DNA from: Todiramphus chloris collaris
Lineage: Eukaryota; Chordata; Aves; Coraciiformes; Alcedinidae
DNA: 64,000 nucleotides
Direction of reading: 5' to 3'
Assembly (NCBI GenBank): GCA_025345505.1
Contig: JANVCC010000011.1
Coordinates: 747,230-811,229, forward strand
Of this stretch, positions 47,411 to 59,903 are shown piece by piece. Below the pieces are notes generated by a model. That model ran no database searches. It saw only the letters and a program-made list of their open reading frames with translations, and had not been told where the DNA came from. Position 1 is the first letter of the stretch, and the number at the start of each line of letters is the position of its first letter. Made by a program: the position numbers and the translations under genes.

Positions 47411-50400
47411 TAGCTTCTGGGCTCCATAAGCTGCTCCTTAAACTTTTGAAGAGATTCTGTATCTGTTCCACAAGCCTCTGTGGGAAGGCTGGATATGGTC
47501 CTAGCACTTTCCCCCCAGTGTGTAGAGTAGAGCTGCTGACCAACTTTGTGTTAGTGGCTTGCTGAGGTCTCCAGCTAAATTATATGGCTGGCTGTATTAA
47601 TGCATATGCAGTGACCTTCTGTCCCCTAAAATGGAAACAAAACTGTGAAACTACCCTTGGGAGGGAAGGAGGCAGCGTGTTGCAGCCGTTCTCTTGGCTA
47701 GCAAAGATATTTGTGAAGGCATTGAGCTGAACATTTCCCCTGGTCTGCAGCCTTTGGGGTAACTTACACACCAGAAAAACTGCACCAGAAAATGTGCCTC
47801 CCTCAAGCGTGTTGCTGAAGCCTTTGTTTTATCAGCTGGTATTACTCAGTTGGGGATGGGATAAAATTCAGCCTTGACTGCATCTGATCCCCAAGCTGGA
47901 TGTATCTCTGCTTTGCACCCCTTCCCTTAGTGGTCTCTGCTCTCCCGTGAGTGGGGAGCAGGTGTCTGGAGAGCCTATTGGAAGCTGTGAGCTGGAAAGC
48001 ATCGTGGAGGACATCTGTTCAAGTCCTACTATCACAATATAATATTCTCACAATCCCTGTACGTGGATGGTCCTGCCTGCCTCTACCTGTATTTGTGGTG
48101 CTGAGTGCTGTTCAGCTCCCTGTGCTCTGGGAATGGTTTATTGGCCAGGTCAAAAACAGTGGAGAGGGTGAAATAAAGGCATGACTCGAATGTTGCTACC
48201 ATGTGTAGCTCTCTCTTAAATGTCCCTTAATATGTTGCAACTAATTATAAAAACACATGTCTATTGCCTCAGCAAGTGTGGGCCTCTCCTAAGCAGTAAT
48301 TAAAGTTTAACCCCAGAAGTCCTTGCTAATGTTTGCCTTTTTCTTTAGAGGAAGGACATGTGATCCTAATCTTTGGATCAAATGGTGTCTGTATTTCCAC
48401 TAGGGGGGGGAAAAAAATAAAATTGTTCTGTGCTTAATGAAGCCTAGAAAGATGTTTTGGATAATGGACAGAAAATATCTGCCTTGTGAAAACTTTTACC
48501 TCCCAAAGTTATGGCAGGATTTCCTGTTATGCTTAATAAGGTGTGTTGTTTTGTTGTGGTTTTTTTTTGTTTGGTTGGGTTTTTTTGTTGGTATGTTTCT
48601 TTTTTTTTAATCCTCTGAGCTTTCAGAGCTGAAAATGCCCTTGGAAAGCACATGTCAGTTCTGAATTGCATGCTTCTTTCCTTAATGTTTGGGTTGAAAG
48701 CGTTCCCTAGAAACCAGTCTCTGTCTCTGGGAGATGCCAATGAAAAGCTGCAGGTCAAAGAAATGGAAAGGATTTCAGAAGCTGGACTGTACTTTTCAAA
48801 CTTTGGTTGTCAGCCTCTCTAACCTGAGACCTGGAGAGTTTGTGTATGGGAAGCTGTTTGCTATGACGGGAGTCTTAGATTCTTCTAGAAGTCACCTGTG
48901 TCACAAAACTCTTCTTAAACTTGGAGCAGTGGGTTTTGGAGAACAGCTTCCCTGGCAGGTCTGTTGCTCCTGTGTTTGGTATGTGTGGTGCAGGAAAACC
49001 TCATAAATAAAACTGCCTGTTGGTAACTGGGGGTGGAGGAGGGCGGGCTCATGGCTGTGAACCCCATGACTTAAAAAAACAACTTAGATCTTGTCAGCTC
49101 ACAATTGGCTTGATATTTGTTTTTAAAGGTGAGTGGTTTTGTTGCTGTCTTTACATTCAGGGGATCAAACCCAGGGTTGTCAGAGCACTCTCCTCCTCTT
49201 GTCTGGCTCCTTGTGTCTCAAGGTATGTGGAACACCACAGACAGCTGGATGGGGATGTCTGGTTTAAGAGATAATAGGTGAAATTAAGCAAAGAGTGCAT
49301 GAAAGCAGTCCCTTTGGTCCTCAGCCTTGGCTAGATGCCATGCTGTATTTGCTCTGTCAAGATACGGGGTGAAATGGGGGATTATCTAGGACCTAGGAGA
49401 ATGTGGTAACCTCGCTGAAGGTGCAAGTCCAAAAGGGAACACAACCGTTTTATAGCAAGCTTTTGTGCTTCCAGGTTTGGGCTGAAATCTTGAAGAGCTA
49501 GGTAAAACAAGAGGAAGGATTTTATCTTCATTTGGAGATAAGGTTGCTTAAGTTTGGTTGCAGGACACCTTTCTGTTGGTAGTGGTGTGCTGGGGCGTTG
49601 CTGTGGGGCCTCAATGCTCCAGGTTTTGTGCCACGTGGATGATCCTTGTGCATGGCTGACTAATTAATCCCCTATGCAGAGGTGGCAATCCAGTTGGATG
49701 ACATCTCAAGGGTCTCCTCAGCACTGTGGTTCAGACACAGCCTTCTTGTTACTACCAGGACAGCCAAGGTAAGTCCACCTAGCTGGTACCTACCAGTACC
49801 CCCTCCTCTGCTTGGTGGAAAGCTTATTTCCAGAATGTTTATAGGAACTTCTGAGAAGGTATCATTTTAAGGAAGGAGTGGTGTCTGACCTGATGTTGCT
49901 GCTGTAGCATTGAAACACATGGAGATTTGTAATAAAAAGCTTAAAGATAATTGGGCCTCTAAATGATAAGCAGACATGGCCAGTTCTGTTTTGGAAAGAA
50001 GTGCAAAGACTTGATGTTTCCAGCACTAAAAAAGCAGATGGAGAAGAGTGCTTTGAGGCTCTTGCAGCATTTGAGATCAATTAAAAGTCCAAGCACGCAG
50101 TGCTTTGGCTCCCCCAGCCATCATGGGGAGGTGATTAACAATCAGTTAAAGGTCTCTCTGACCTGTACTTTGGGGGACCAGGAATGATCTAACTAGTGAA
50201 GTTGTGCTCCTGGATGTTGGAGGAGGACAGGGCAGAGACTTGAGATCTGACAGTGGGTCATGAACAGCTGTTAGGAAGGAAGGGCAGGGTAGCTTGGGTG
50301 GGATTTGCACTAAATGCTGTGCACAGGAGGATGCTTTGAGGGTTCAAATATTTTGAACTACTTATATTTGAAAGGAGAAGGTATGGTAAGGGCTTTTAAG

Positions 50401-50783
50401 ACAGTGTCAGTTAAAAACAACCCCAAATGTTACAGTTATTGCATGATTGTTATGCGCTAATAGGATTTAATTTCTGTAAAGCTTTAAATGAGAGGGGAAA
50501 AGTACCTCAAAGGACCACAGATATTTTGGGAAAGGCTTAAGTGGAATAAAATTCAGCTGCAGTCATGTTACAACAGGGAGGCTTGGAGTTAACTGAGACG
50601 GCGCAATGAGTTTTACCACTGCCAAATAGGATGTGCACAGCTGTATTTCTCCTGCCTGTACACATGTGCTTGATGTCTTCCCTTCTAGAAGGAGAGAGAT
50701 CTTCTCAATGAAAGCAGGAAAGGCAATGGATGTGTTGAGTCTGCAGGATTTCTCATGAAAGCTCCTGAAAAGCTTGCAGATAT
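47411..50783. other. Gene-free intronic stretch
   Basis: No gene or CR1 is recognised in 3.4 kb. It contains a T/G-rich tract at 48,541-48,612 and a G8A7 junction near 48,404. Confidence 0.4.
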
Positions 50784-51075
50784 CATAGAATCAGAATCAT
50801 GGAATTGTTTGGGTTTAAAGGGACCTTAAAGATCATCCAGTTCCAACCCCTTTGCCATGGGCAGGGGCACCTCCTACTAGACCAGGTTGCTAAAAGCCCC
50901 ATCCAACCTGGTCTTGAACGCACACAGTGATGGAGCACCCACAACTTCTCTGGGCGACCTGTGCCAGTGCCTTACCACCCTCATCATGATAACCTTGTTC
51001 CTAATTTATAAGCTAAATCTCCCCTCTTCCAGGTTGAAGCCATTACCCCTTGTCCTGTTATTTCTCCTACCCCAG
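50784..51075 (-). mobile_element. CR1 LINE 3' fragment
   Basis: On the plus strand: ATCATAGAATCAGAATCATG, AAGATCATCCAGTTCCAACC, TACTAGACCAGGTTGCTAAA, CCACAACTTCTCTGGGCGAC and ACCCCTTGTCCTGTTATTTC. The minus-strand copy keeps its 3' end with an expanded terminal repeat and about 290 bp in total. Confidence 0.94.
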
Positions 51076-52317
51076 CCTGGGTTTCAATCCGTGACCTGGT
51101 GGTGAGCCGCTGCATTTTGCTTCTATTCCCTTGTGCTGTCAGCACAAGCATGGCCCTGTTGTCCTGTGGCCTGTTTCACTGGGAGAGGTGGGATAAGGAG
51201 CCAGGTTCAGCCTTATCAAATTTAAGGGGAAGGAGAGTGTGGAAGGATTCCTTCCTGGGGAAGGGGGCTGGTAATACAGCTTGGGAAAAATTAAACAAAG
51301 CAGCTTCTCTTCCCTTCTGGCTCTGGGTGGGTGTGTGATGTCAAGGTGGAGCTGAGCCTTCCTAAAGACCATGGGATATTTTTTTTTTCCTTTGTTTTGA
51401 GAGGTGAGATTGGGGGGATTGGTTTATATGCTTTTTTGTTAAATCTCTCAAACAATGCTGCTTCCCCTTCCTTGGAGCAATTGTTCCCTATGTGGCTGAC
51501 TCTCTTCCTTCCCCTTCCTCTCCATCGTGGGAAGCAGTCTCCTGATGATGTATGGGCTCAACTTTAGACTCTGGTTTACTTTCCTTTGTCCTGTTCAGGT
51601 TCTGCTTACTCTTTTATGATTTCTGTCTGGATCCTCATCACAGGGTCCATAAAAACAGTTGTTTTAGCACTGATGGAGAGAATTAACTATCAGAGCAGCT
51701 TCTACTTCACAGAGATATGAGACTACAAAGTCTAACAGGCTTCACAGTATCACTAGGTTTGATCTCTCAAGCCAATGTAACCTCCTCTTGAGAGGGATGC
51801 TTGCTTTCTTAAGGAAAAGCTGGTTTATTGTTTTGGTTTTGGTTTGTGGTTTTTTGGTGTTTTGTTTTGGTTTTGGGTTTTTATGTGATCAGCCTAATCT
51901 CAGAGCTTTTCAAATGCATTCATTTTGGGAAATGACACTTTAAAAAAAATTTAGATTTGATTTTATTTTTTTTAATTCTTGTATCTGCAATGCCCAAGAA
52001 TCTCTTGCTTCTTTTCTGTCAGGCCTTGCACCTTTTCTTCCTGGACCAAACTTGGAGGAAAAGAGGTGAAACCAAACTAGACAGTGGGTCTGAACAGCTG
52101 TTAGCTGTGTGGCTAAATGGAGACAGACATCCACAACTTCATTTGAGGCAGGGCGAGAAGAAATGGTGAATATAGTGTCCATCTCGGACCAGACAGTATT
52201 TTTTCAAATAACTTCATGAAATGCTAAACCCATGCAAATTTCTACTGGTGAAGTATATCAATCCCATATGCCATCTGCTCTGCCAAAAATTAGTAGACTT
52301 GCCTTGAATACTACTGG
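51076..52317. other. Gene-free intronic stretch
   Basis: No gene is recognised. A T/G-rich tract lies at 51,817-51,883. Confidence 0.4.
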
Positions 52318-52788
52318 TAAGGAAGACACAGGCCTTTTGGAGCGGGTCCAGAAGAAGCCACAAAAATGGTCAGAGGGCTGGAACCCCTCTGCTGTGAGGC
52401 CAGGCTGAGAGAGTTGGGGTTGTTCAGCCTGGGGAAGAGAAGGCTCCAGGGATACCACCTTGTTGCCTTTCAGTATTTAAAGGGGGCTTATAAGAAGGAT
52501 GGGGACAGACTTTCTAGTAGGGCCTGTAGCAACAGGACAAGGTACGATGGTTTTAAAGTAAAAGAGGGAAGATTTATACTAGATAGAAATGTTTTACATT
52601 GAGGGCAGTGAGACATTGGCCCAGGTTGCCCAGAGAGGGGGTAGATTCCCTATCTCTGGAAACATTCCAGGTTAGGTTGGATGGGACTCTGAGTGACCTC
52701 ATCTAGTTGGAGATGTCCATGGTCCCTGCAGGGATGTTGGACTAGGTGACCCTGAAAGGTTCTTTCCAACCCAAACCATTCTATGATA
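52318..52788 (+). mobile_element. CR1 LINE, 5'-truncated
   Basis: About 470 bp. The encoded remnant reads IRGLEP-like LCCEARLRELGLFSLGKRRL, then FQYLKGAYKKDGDRL and GFKVKEGRFILDR, clearly the ORF2 C-terminus. The 3' end reads GACTAGGTGACCCTGAAAGG and then CCATTCTATGATA. Confidence 0.95.
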
Positions 52789-55700
52789 AGATTGGATTTG
52801 TTCTTCAAGAGGATTTCCAATGAAATGTCATAAAGCAGGCCTCAACAGAGAAGCATGAGAAAGATGCTTATCCGCTCACTACACCTTCACTTGTGGACAC
52901 AGGGACTGACTTGGATCTGAGCAATTAATGGTGTGCCATATCCAAGGGCTTATTTCTGCATATGACAGACTTGAGGGCATAAGTAGCCACCTGATTATGC
53001 AGTTCCTTTTCTATGACCTACTTCTTGTTCAAAATATCTACTAGACTCCAGGGCACAGAAGATAAGAACTTCCAGGTCCTTTCAGCTTTTATCAGAAGAG
53101 CTTCCTGCAGGGAGCTGTTGGTGATTTATGCTGGGGAGGAAGAGGAAAGGCAGCTGATGTGAGTGTTTCATGAAAGGCTTTGTATTGCTTAGCTCACAGA
53201 GTGTGCTAGGAAAGGCAGCAGCAAACTGGTGGGTTTTGCCCTCTCCTGTTTGGTAGAAATCACATGGTCTAATTAAGCAACAGCAGTTCTTGATAATATG
53301 TTTTAAGGGATTATATCACTCTTCAGCATAATGGGGCATGCAGCCAGAACACATTCATCCTGTTGATAAGGTCCACGCCCATTGTAAACACAGTTATTAA
53401 CAGTCTGAGCCTGTGAGAGATGCTTTAATGGAAAGCTGTAACTTGAGAAAAAGCAAGAAGCTTGGAGAAGCTCATGGTGGGTATTTAAACTCCGGTAAAT
53501 ATCAGTGGTAAACTACCATCTTGCATAGGGTACATAATTAATTTTATGGAGAGAATTGAACATAAATCCTTCCAGCTGCAACTTATATGTGATGGGAATA
53601 TGTAGTTGTGTTTCAAAGACTGTTGTGGTGCCCAGTGTCTCTCCTGGGGCATTGGGGTGGTGTTGATCTGTCCTTTTGTGTATAGATTTTGGAGCTGGAT
53701 CCCTTGGCCTCGTGCAGATCATATCTTTTCTTTGTGTTCTCATTCATCAGATTGCAAAGCAGCAATGAAATGCTTCAGCTACAAGACCCATTCTAGCAAG
53801 CTGGTGCATAAATACTTTTTCTAGCAAATGAGACCCTTGTGGGTGGAATTTAGGAGGAAGAAGAAACTGAAAAGCTAGAGTACACCTGCACTTCCCTGCT
53901 AACAACTTCTAGTCTAGAGGAGGAGAAGCTGTTGTTGAGTACAAAGCTGGTGAGCATCTGAAAACTTTCAATTTTGCAAAGATGGAGACGAAGTTATTTG
54001 GTGTGGTGGAGTGATTGTTCCACTCTTCAGAGCAGGGAATGTGTTTGTGCGTGATTTGGTTTAGCTTTGCTGCAGAGGCTCATTTTCATGGGACTGGTTA
54101 CTGCCATAGTTATGTTTTTGGATAGGAGCTTCTCTTGGAAAACTCAGATTTATGTATTGACTTGAATTGGGGGCTTTCTGTGGTGGAGGCTTGAATAGCC
54201 AGATACTCTGAAGGAGTGAGGTCATCTAAGGAAAACACCTTATGCAGTAACATGGAGGATGAGGACAGTACTAGAAATTGTTAGTATCTGACTTGGATCC
54301 TACAGTATATTTCAATTTCAGGACACATGACCTATGGTAGAGCTGTAACAAACAGTCGTCCAAATCTGAGGATTTAACATAACCTTCTGCTTTCAGTACA
54401 GTCCAGTGGGTAAGTCTGGGATCCAGTTGTCCCTGGAAGGTTCCAACTTTGCTGAGGACTTTGAAATTCAAGTTCTCTGGCTTCAGTAGCATTGCAAATG
54501 GTTTGGTTGAATTGTTTCTAGATCACTTTGATCTTCTGGTTGCTCTTACAAAGCCCATGCAGCTAATGAAAAATGGGGAGGAGGGGAGTGACTTTTCCTT
54601 GTTATTTCCAGAATCCTCAAAAAAACCAAATGTGGCAAAGTGGTGGTCTAGTACATATGTTAACTCTGTATGTGTGGAGTCATCAATTCTAATACTTCTA
54701 AAGGAAGTTTTGGGGAGTTCTTTTAACGTTATTCTCTTTAATGTCCTTCTTCCACACATAACAAGGAGGGACCAGAAGTAACAGGTCATTGGACATCCAG
54801 GTAAGGTGGAACCTGATCTAAGCAAGATTAGTTTAATTTCTTTAAAGAAGCAAATTGAAAGGTTATAGGGGTGTGAGTATATTGCCCAGCCTTGATGTGA
54901 CTTTCTGTATGAGTGGAGGACAAGACACTGGAGTAGCCCAGACTGGGGAGATGAGCACTGAAACTCTTGTATGAACTGCAGAGGTTTCCCACCTCTGATA
55001 ATGTTTCTTTTTCACATCACAGCTTGTGGCCAAACTCAGTACTAAGCACCCTGGATTTTTGGGAATGGTGAGGGCATTTTGCTTGCAGGACATGTTGATG
55101 GATGGATGCTACATGGGCTAGGCTGTGGGAGCTCAAGAGCCCCTCTAAGTCCTTCTGGGTCCACAGGATTTAAAATTACCTTCCAGTAGATGTTTTGTGC
55201 ACAAAAAATATTGGTCTAAATCTGCATTGTGGAAGTACTAAGAAGCAAATCTAACACTTTCTCTGGCCAAAAGTGGAGCATTTTTTTCTTGCTGGGGTGG
55301 GTTACTTAACTGGCCAGGTGGACTATGAGGTGTCAGTTGACTGTCTTCCTATATGTGCAGGAATGGAGACTTGAATGTTTTAAAGAATTGAAATCAATGG
55401 AAATTCTCACACTGACTACTTCTGTGAACTGTTAGGCATCCATTGTTGTCCTTAACTACTTTATTAAAAAAAAAATCCTTTTTGTGCCCTTCTCAAAGAA
55501 TGTGGTGATTAGGAAATGCAAGTAATCATCTGAAATTATTATTGACTGAGAATTGCTTGGAAATTATGCTGTTTGCTGGCCTAAGAGATAAGATCCTGAA
55601 ACAGCGTGGTCTAAGCTGTACCTAGGCATCTGTCCTTGCCATATCACAATCACTGCGAAGCTTCACCTGCATCTGCAGTGGTCAAAAACCAGATGTATTT

Positions 55701-56935
55701 TTAGACGATGTTTAAATAGACATTGTCAAAACAGTTTAATGCTGTCTCATGAGGACAAAGTGTGGTTGCACAGAGGACTTTTCTCTTGTACTGAGAGCTC
55801 CTATGGGCATTGTGGGAAGCATGGAGGGGATGCTGATGCAGTGGGAACTGTGACTGTGGTGGCTGCAGCAACTAAAATGCTACCCTTGATGCTGCTGAGC
55901 AAAGCTGTTGGCTCATGTTGTGCGTATTGGGAGGTCTGAATTTATCTATGTTGTTGTCTCTGGTTCCCTACTGCTACTTCTAATTAAAAAAAGAAAATAA
56001 AATCACAGAGTGAGGACCTGTTAGGAGGTATGCAGGAAATGGCAAGCCTGCCTAAAACCAGCATGATGCAGAGTGCTCTCTCTATCAAGGGTCCAAACAC
56101 TGAAATACTGACCTGGTACTGGTCATGATGGATGTTCCAGGGCTCAAGTCACCTCTTGGCTGACTTATTCTGGAAGGCAGGCTGAGATTTCCACCTTACA
56201 AAGGTAAGGTGGAAATCACCTCCTAGGAGGTGATAGTGTTCTCCAGGGCACCCCTTGCTGGGGAAGGAGGGTAGAATCTTGGGAAGAAGTTCTGCCGAGT
56301 CCATCTTGGGTATTCTTCTAAACATTGCACATAAAGCTTTGTTTTTGTGAAAGCAATAGTATCACTGGCTCATCCAGAAATGTCAAATCCATCTCCAAGA
56401 CAAGCTTCTGTGTAATCTACGGCAGCCCTTAGATTGCTGGAGCCTGTTCTGAGTCAGAAATGCTCCACGGATACAGCTGTAGTAGTGTTGTTTTTCTGAA
56501 GTGCTGATCCACTTCCTTCCTTTCCAATTCCTCAAAAGAAAACAAGTCAGTTGATTTAGGCACCAGAATACACTGCTGACTCTGCATGGATTGTTTGCTC
56601 TTCCCATGTATCTCTTTTTCCTTAGCTGAATTGCCCTGAAGTTTGGGCCCCAGGGAAGGTACTTCTTTCTGGAAAGTCTTCAGTGCAAACATGGTATAAA
56701 GGCATAGAAAACAGCAGAGGAGCAGAGTCAATGCTTAAAGATGAGCTGTCATCAGATACACATTTCCATCCCCCATACCTGTTGCTTGGAGACCTTTTTC
56801 ATTATCTGTGTAAAACTTAAAACCCTGTTTAAGTACAACTGTGTTGTTTTTTTTTTTTAAATAGGTCTTGGTGTAATTTGCTCTTAAAAGTATATCCTGC
56901 TTGAAACTCTACAAGCTTGGTCTCCCCAGTGTGCT
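52789..56935. other. Gene-free intronic stretch
   Basis: No gene or CR1 is recognised in 4.1 kb. The notable structure is the palindrome pair at 56,186-56,232. Frames of about 100 codons near 54.5 kb occur on both strands and lack known motifs. Confidence 0.4.
56186..56232. repeat. Hairpin followed directly by a perfect palindrome
   Basis: A perfect 14-bp inverted repeat (GATTTCCACCTTAC at 56,186-56,199, loop AAAG, GTAAGGTGGAAATC at 56,204-56,217) is followed at once by the perfect 16-bp palindrome CACCTCCTAGGAGGTG at 56,217-56,232, which shares one base with the first structure. The stem is too short for a typical microRNA precursor. Confidence 0.95.
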
Positions 56936-56993
56936 ATCATAAAATCATTTAGGTTGGAAAAGACCATTAATATCATTGATATCTATGCCAAGA
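56936..56993 (-). mobile_element. CR1 LINE, short older 3' fragment
   Basis: Plus-strand text TCATAAAATCATTTAGGTTG followed by GAAAAGACCATTAATATCAT is the reverse complement of the older CR1 3' end type also seen at 41.0 kb. Confidence 0.75.
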
Positions 56994-57599
56994 GGTTTTA
57001 CAGGTGAGCTGTGTGATGGCCATCACTTCTGATATTGGAGCCACCATTCTTGGTGGAACCATGTTGCAAAGAGAGTGGGAGATGTTTTGCCTCTTGGGGT
57101 GTTTTGGGCTCCTGTATGCTGAAATGTCTCTCTGGTTTTATCTGCAGGTAGATCATGTGTGAAGCCACCAGCCTTAGTTTGGTGCTGCAGAAAGCTCTGG
57201 AGAACCTTTGTGCCCTGTCCCTTGGGATAGGGACTGTACATGGCATGGATGGGGCAGGTCTGTGCTGCTGTGAGCATGGCTTAAGCTCCTGTTCAGCCTG
57301 ACCTTGGTCATCTGAATCACTAGGTTTAATCCCTGTACTTATTCAAAACTGGTGTCAACAGAGTGTCTGAGCAGAGATTAGTGTTGGATGAATGATGCTG
57401 TCTGCAAAAGTGTGAAAACTCCTAGAGCTAGAAATACCCCTAAATTATTGTGATTCTGGTTTGTTGGTTTGGGGTTTTTTGTTTGGTGGGGTTTTTTGAG
57501 TTGTTTTTTTTAGCTTTGTGTTTTGAACCAGTTACTGGAGAGCTGCCTGATGGGCCATATTGCAAAGGGATACCTAATGCAAGAATTCCTTCATCTCTA
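56994..57599. other. Gene-free intronic stretch with T/G tract
   Basis: No gene is recognised. A T/G-rich tract occupies 57,458-57,512. Confidence 0.4.
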
Positions 57600-57816
57600 A
57601 GAAAAAACATCTTGGTTCTTGTAGTCTCAAGGGTGGTAGAACACTGGCAGAGGTTTCCCAGAGAGGTGGTTGATGTCCCATCCCTGGAAATATTCCAGGT
57701 GAGGTTGGCTGGGGCTGTGAGCAACCTGCTCTAGTTGCAGATGTCCCTGCTCCTTGCAGGGGGGCTGGACTAGGTAACCTTGAAAGCACCCTTCCAACCT
57801 AAACCATGCTACAATT
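57600..57816 (+). mobile_element. CR1 LINE 3' fragment
   Basis: Motifs are GGGTGGTAGAACACTGGCAG, GAGAGGTGGTTGATGTCCC, TATTCCAGGTGAGGTTGGC, CTGCTCTAGTTGCAGATGTC and CCATGCTACAATTCT. It belongs with the 11.3- and 34.9-kb copies. The terminal octamers are worn. Confidence 0.92.
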
Positions 57817-59685
57817 CTCTGCTGATGTCCTGCAGCATGCTGGCATGAGCTGGGTGCCTTGGAGGTGACAGCTGTAGGGTGGCCTGGCCATGTGTGTGTT
57901 GCTCTGGTTGATCCGTACTAATGCACAGTTTGTTGAGTCGAGCCTGGCTTGCTAATAATAGGCAGCTTTGTGGGAGATAAGCACCAGACTGACCTTATCA
58001 GTGTGTCCATCATGTTTGGCCCGAGGAGAGCTTATTAGCTTGTTTCACACTTGTCTCCATTTAAGGCTCAGGGCAAGCACATATGAAACACAGAGCAGGA
58101 TTAGTCCCCTTCCCCTCTCCCTGCCAGGGGAGGATAAAAAGGGGACTAACAAGAAAGAAAAATGCCTCACCCAAGCTTGGAAGTTAACTGAAAAATTTAA
58201 TGAATAACAGGAGGACTATTAAGGGAAGAAGGATACAAAACTGTATACAAAACTCGCTCTGGGATGGCAATGGATTGTGCAGTGCATGTGGAGATACCCT
58301 CACAGCTCCCAAGCTGAGGAAGGAACACACAACCCTGCCCCTGAACTTCTGGTCTCCAGGGTCCTAGGGTTACCACCTGTCCCCAGCTCAGCCTGTTCAC
58401 CTCTAAACCACAATGACACTGTGGTTGAGTGTAAGAAATAAGGAGGGAAAAAATACAGTTTTTAAATTATCAGAGGGAGCCTTTGGAATGGAAGCACTGC
58501 TTAAAGAAACCCACAGATGTACGTGGCATAGCATAGCTGGAAGCACTACTGAAATGTCATGGTGGCTTGTACTAGCATAACCAGTATGGGATGGATGACA
58601 GTGATGTGGCATGTCCCTGATTCCCTGCATCTCCTTGGGAACCTCAAGGAAGAAACTAATTTCTGTGTTTTGGGTCTGTGTTGGCCAAAATGGAGGATAA
58701 ACAACCCCCTTGTCTTTTAGGTTGCTCTACATCAAGGACTGCAGTGTAGGGTGCAGGAGTCCTATTAATTTTAATCAGGAACGAGCTGCTAGTCCTGTGT
58801 TTTGTGTGTGTTTTGTTGGGTTTTTTGTTGTGGTGTTTTTTGGTGGTTTTTTTGTTTTTTTCTTTTACATTTCTCCCTGTAAGATGAGCAGAACTTCCAG
58901 TGCTGCACAGGTGGGTGGGTGAAGGGCCAGAAACTGTTTTCTTTTGCAGCATGAGATGATTTTGCCCCTCTGAATATAACCCCATGTAAACCCTGGTGCT
59001 TCGAAGTGCTTCGCATAGGCAGCTCTTTGGCCCCTTTATGGGAAAGGGCTGATGCTCAGCATCCAAAGGGAGTACCCCAAATTAGAGGCTGGTGTTGAAT
59101 TCTCATTAACACCAGTTCTACACCTAAGGTAGTCTGCTCTAAGTGCCCACAGAGTAAAAAGCAGTCTGGAATTCTGATTCATGTGCTCTTTCACTGTCTA
59201 TGCCTTCTGGATATGAATTTAGCAGGAAACAGTGTGGTTTTTTTGTTTAAGATGTTTCAAATGCTGCCTACAGAAATACTGGGAGGAAAGGTAATGTGGG
59301 GGTGAATTTTCTAGGAGATAGGAGAGTGTTTGTTTCTGCTTTTCCTTTGGTGGAAAGGCTCAGTGTTTGTAAAGCTGTACATTGGTTTTACTAACTAGCA
59401 GTCAGATGTCTAGTGGGATCTACTCTTCTCTCACAGCCCTGTGGGAAAAAAAAAAATGCTTGGGAAGACTATAGCAAGGAAGGATACTCTGAATATTCAT
59501 CAGGAGTAGCTGCTTTATTCCTTGGTGTGCTTGTATTTCTGGTATCTTGTTATGCCTCTGTTTGTTCCTGGAGAGGCAGAAGGTCATGGTGACATGTATT
59601 AAGATGTCAGTGTTGCCTGTTTTGGTCACACAGTGGCAGTTCTTATGGGCTATTATCTGGGGAGCCAGCAATGTGCCTTCATGGC
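57817..59685. other. Gene-free intronic stretch
   Basis: No gene is recognised. It holds an opposed GATA motif pair at 57,975-58,000 and a T/G-rich tract at 58,800-58,863. Confidence 0.4.
57975..58000. promoter_or_regulatory. Candidate inverted GATA-site pair
   Basis: AGATAAG at 57,975-57,981 and CCTTATCA at 57,993-58,000 face each other with an 11-base gap, a spacing compatible with co-binding of GATA factors. The surrounding 200 bp lack repeats. The function is inferred only. Confidence 0.2.
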
Positions 59686-59903
59686 CAAGCCTCAGGAGGT
59701 TCCATCTGAAGAGGAGGGAAAAACTTCTTTGCTGTGAGGGTGCCAGAACCTGGCCCAGGTGCCCAGATAGTCTGTGGAGTCTCCTTCTCTGGAGAGATTC
59801 CAAACCCGCCTGGACATGATCTTGGGCAACTTGCTGTGGATGACCAGGCTGGAGCAGGGTGCTTGGATGAGAGGATTCCAATCCCTACCATTCTGTGACA
59901 TCA
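59686..59903 (+). mobile_element. CR1 LINE 3' fragment (GATCTCCAGAGG subfamily)
   Basis: The fragment contains TCAGGAGGTTCCATCTGAAG, CTTCTTTGCTGTGAGGGTGC, GTGGAGTCTCCTTCTCTGGA and CCATTCTGTGAC. It matches the 5.9-kb copy closely but has lost several bases near the end, including most of the GATCTCCAGAGGTCCC motif. Confidence 0.93.
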
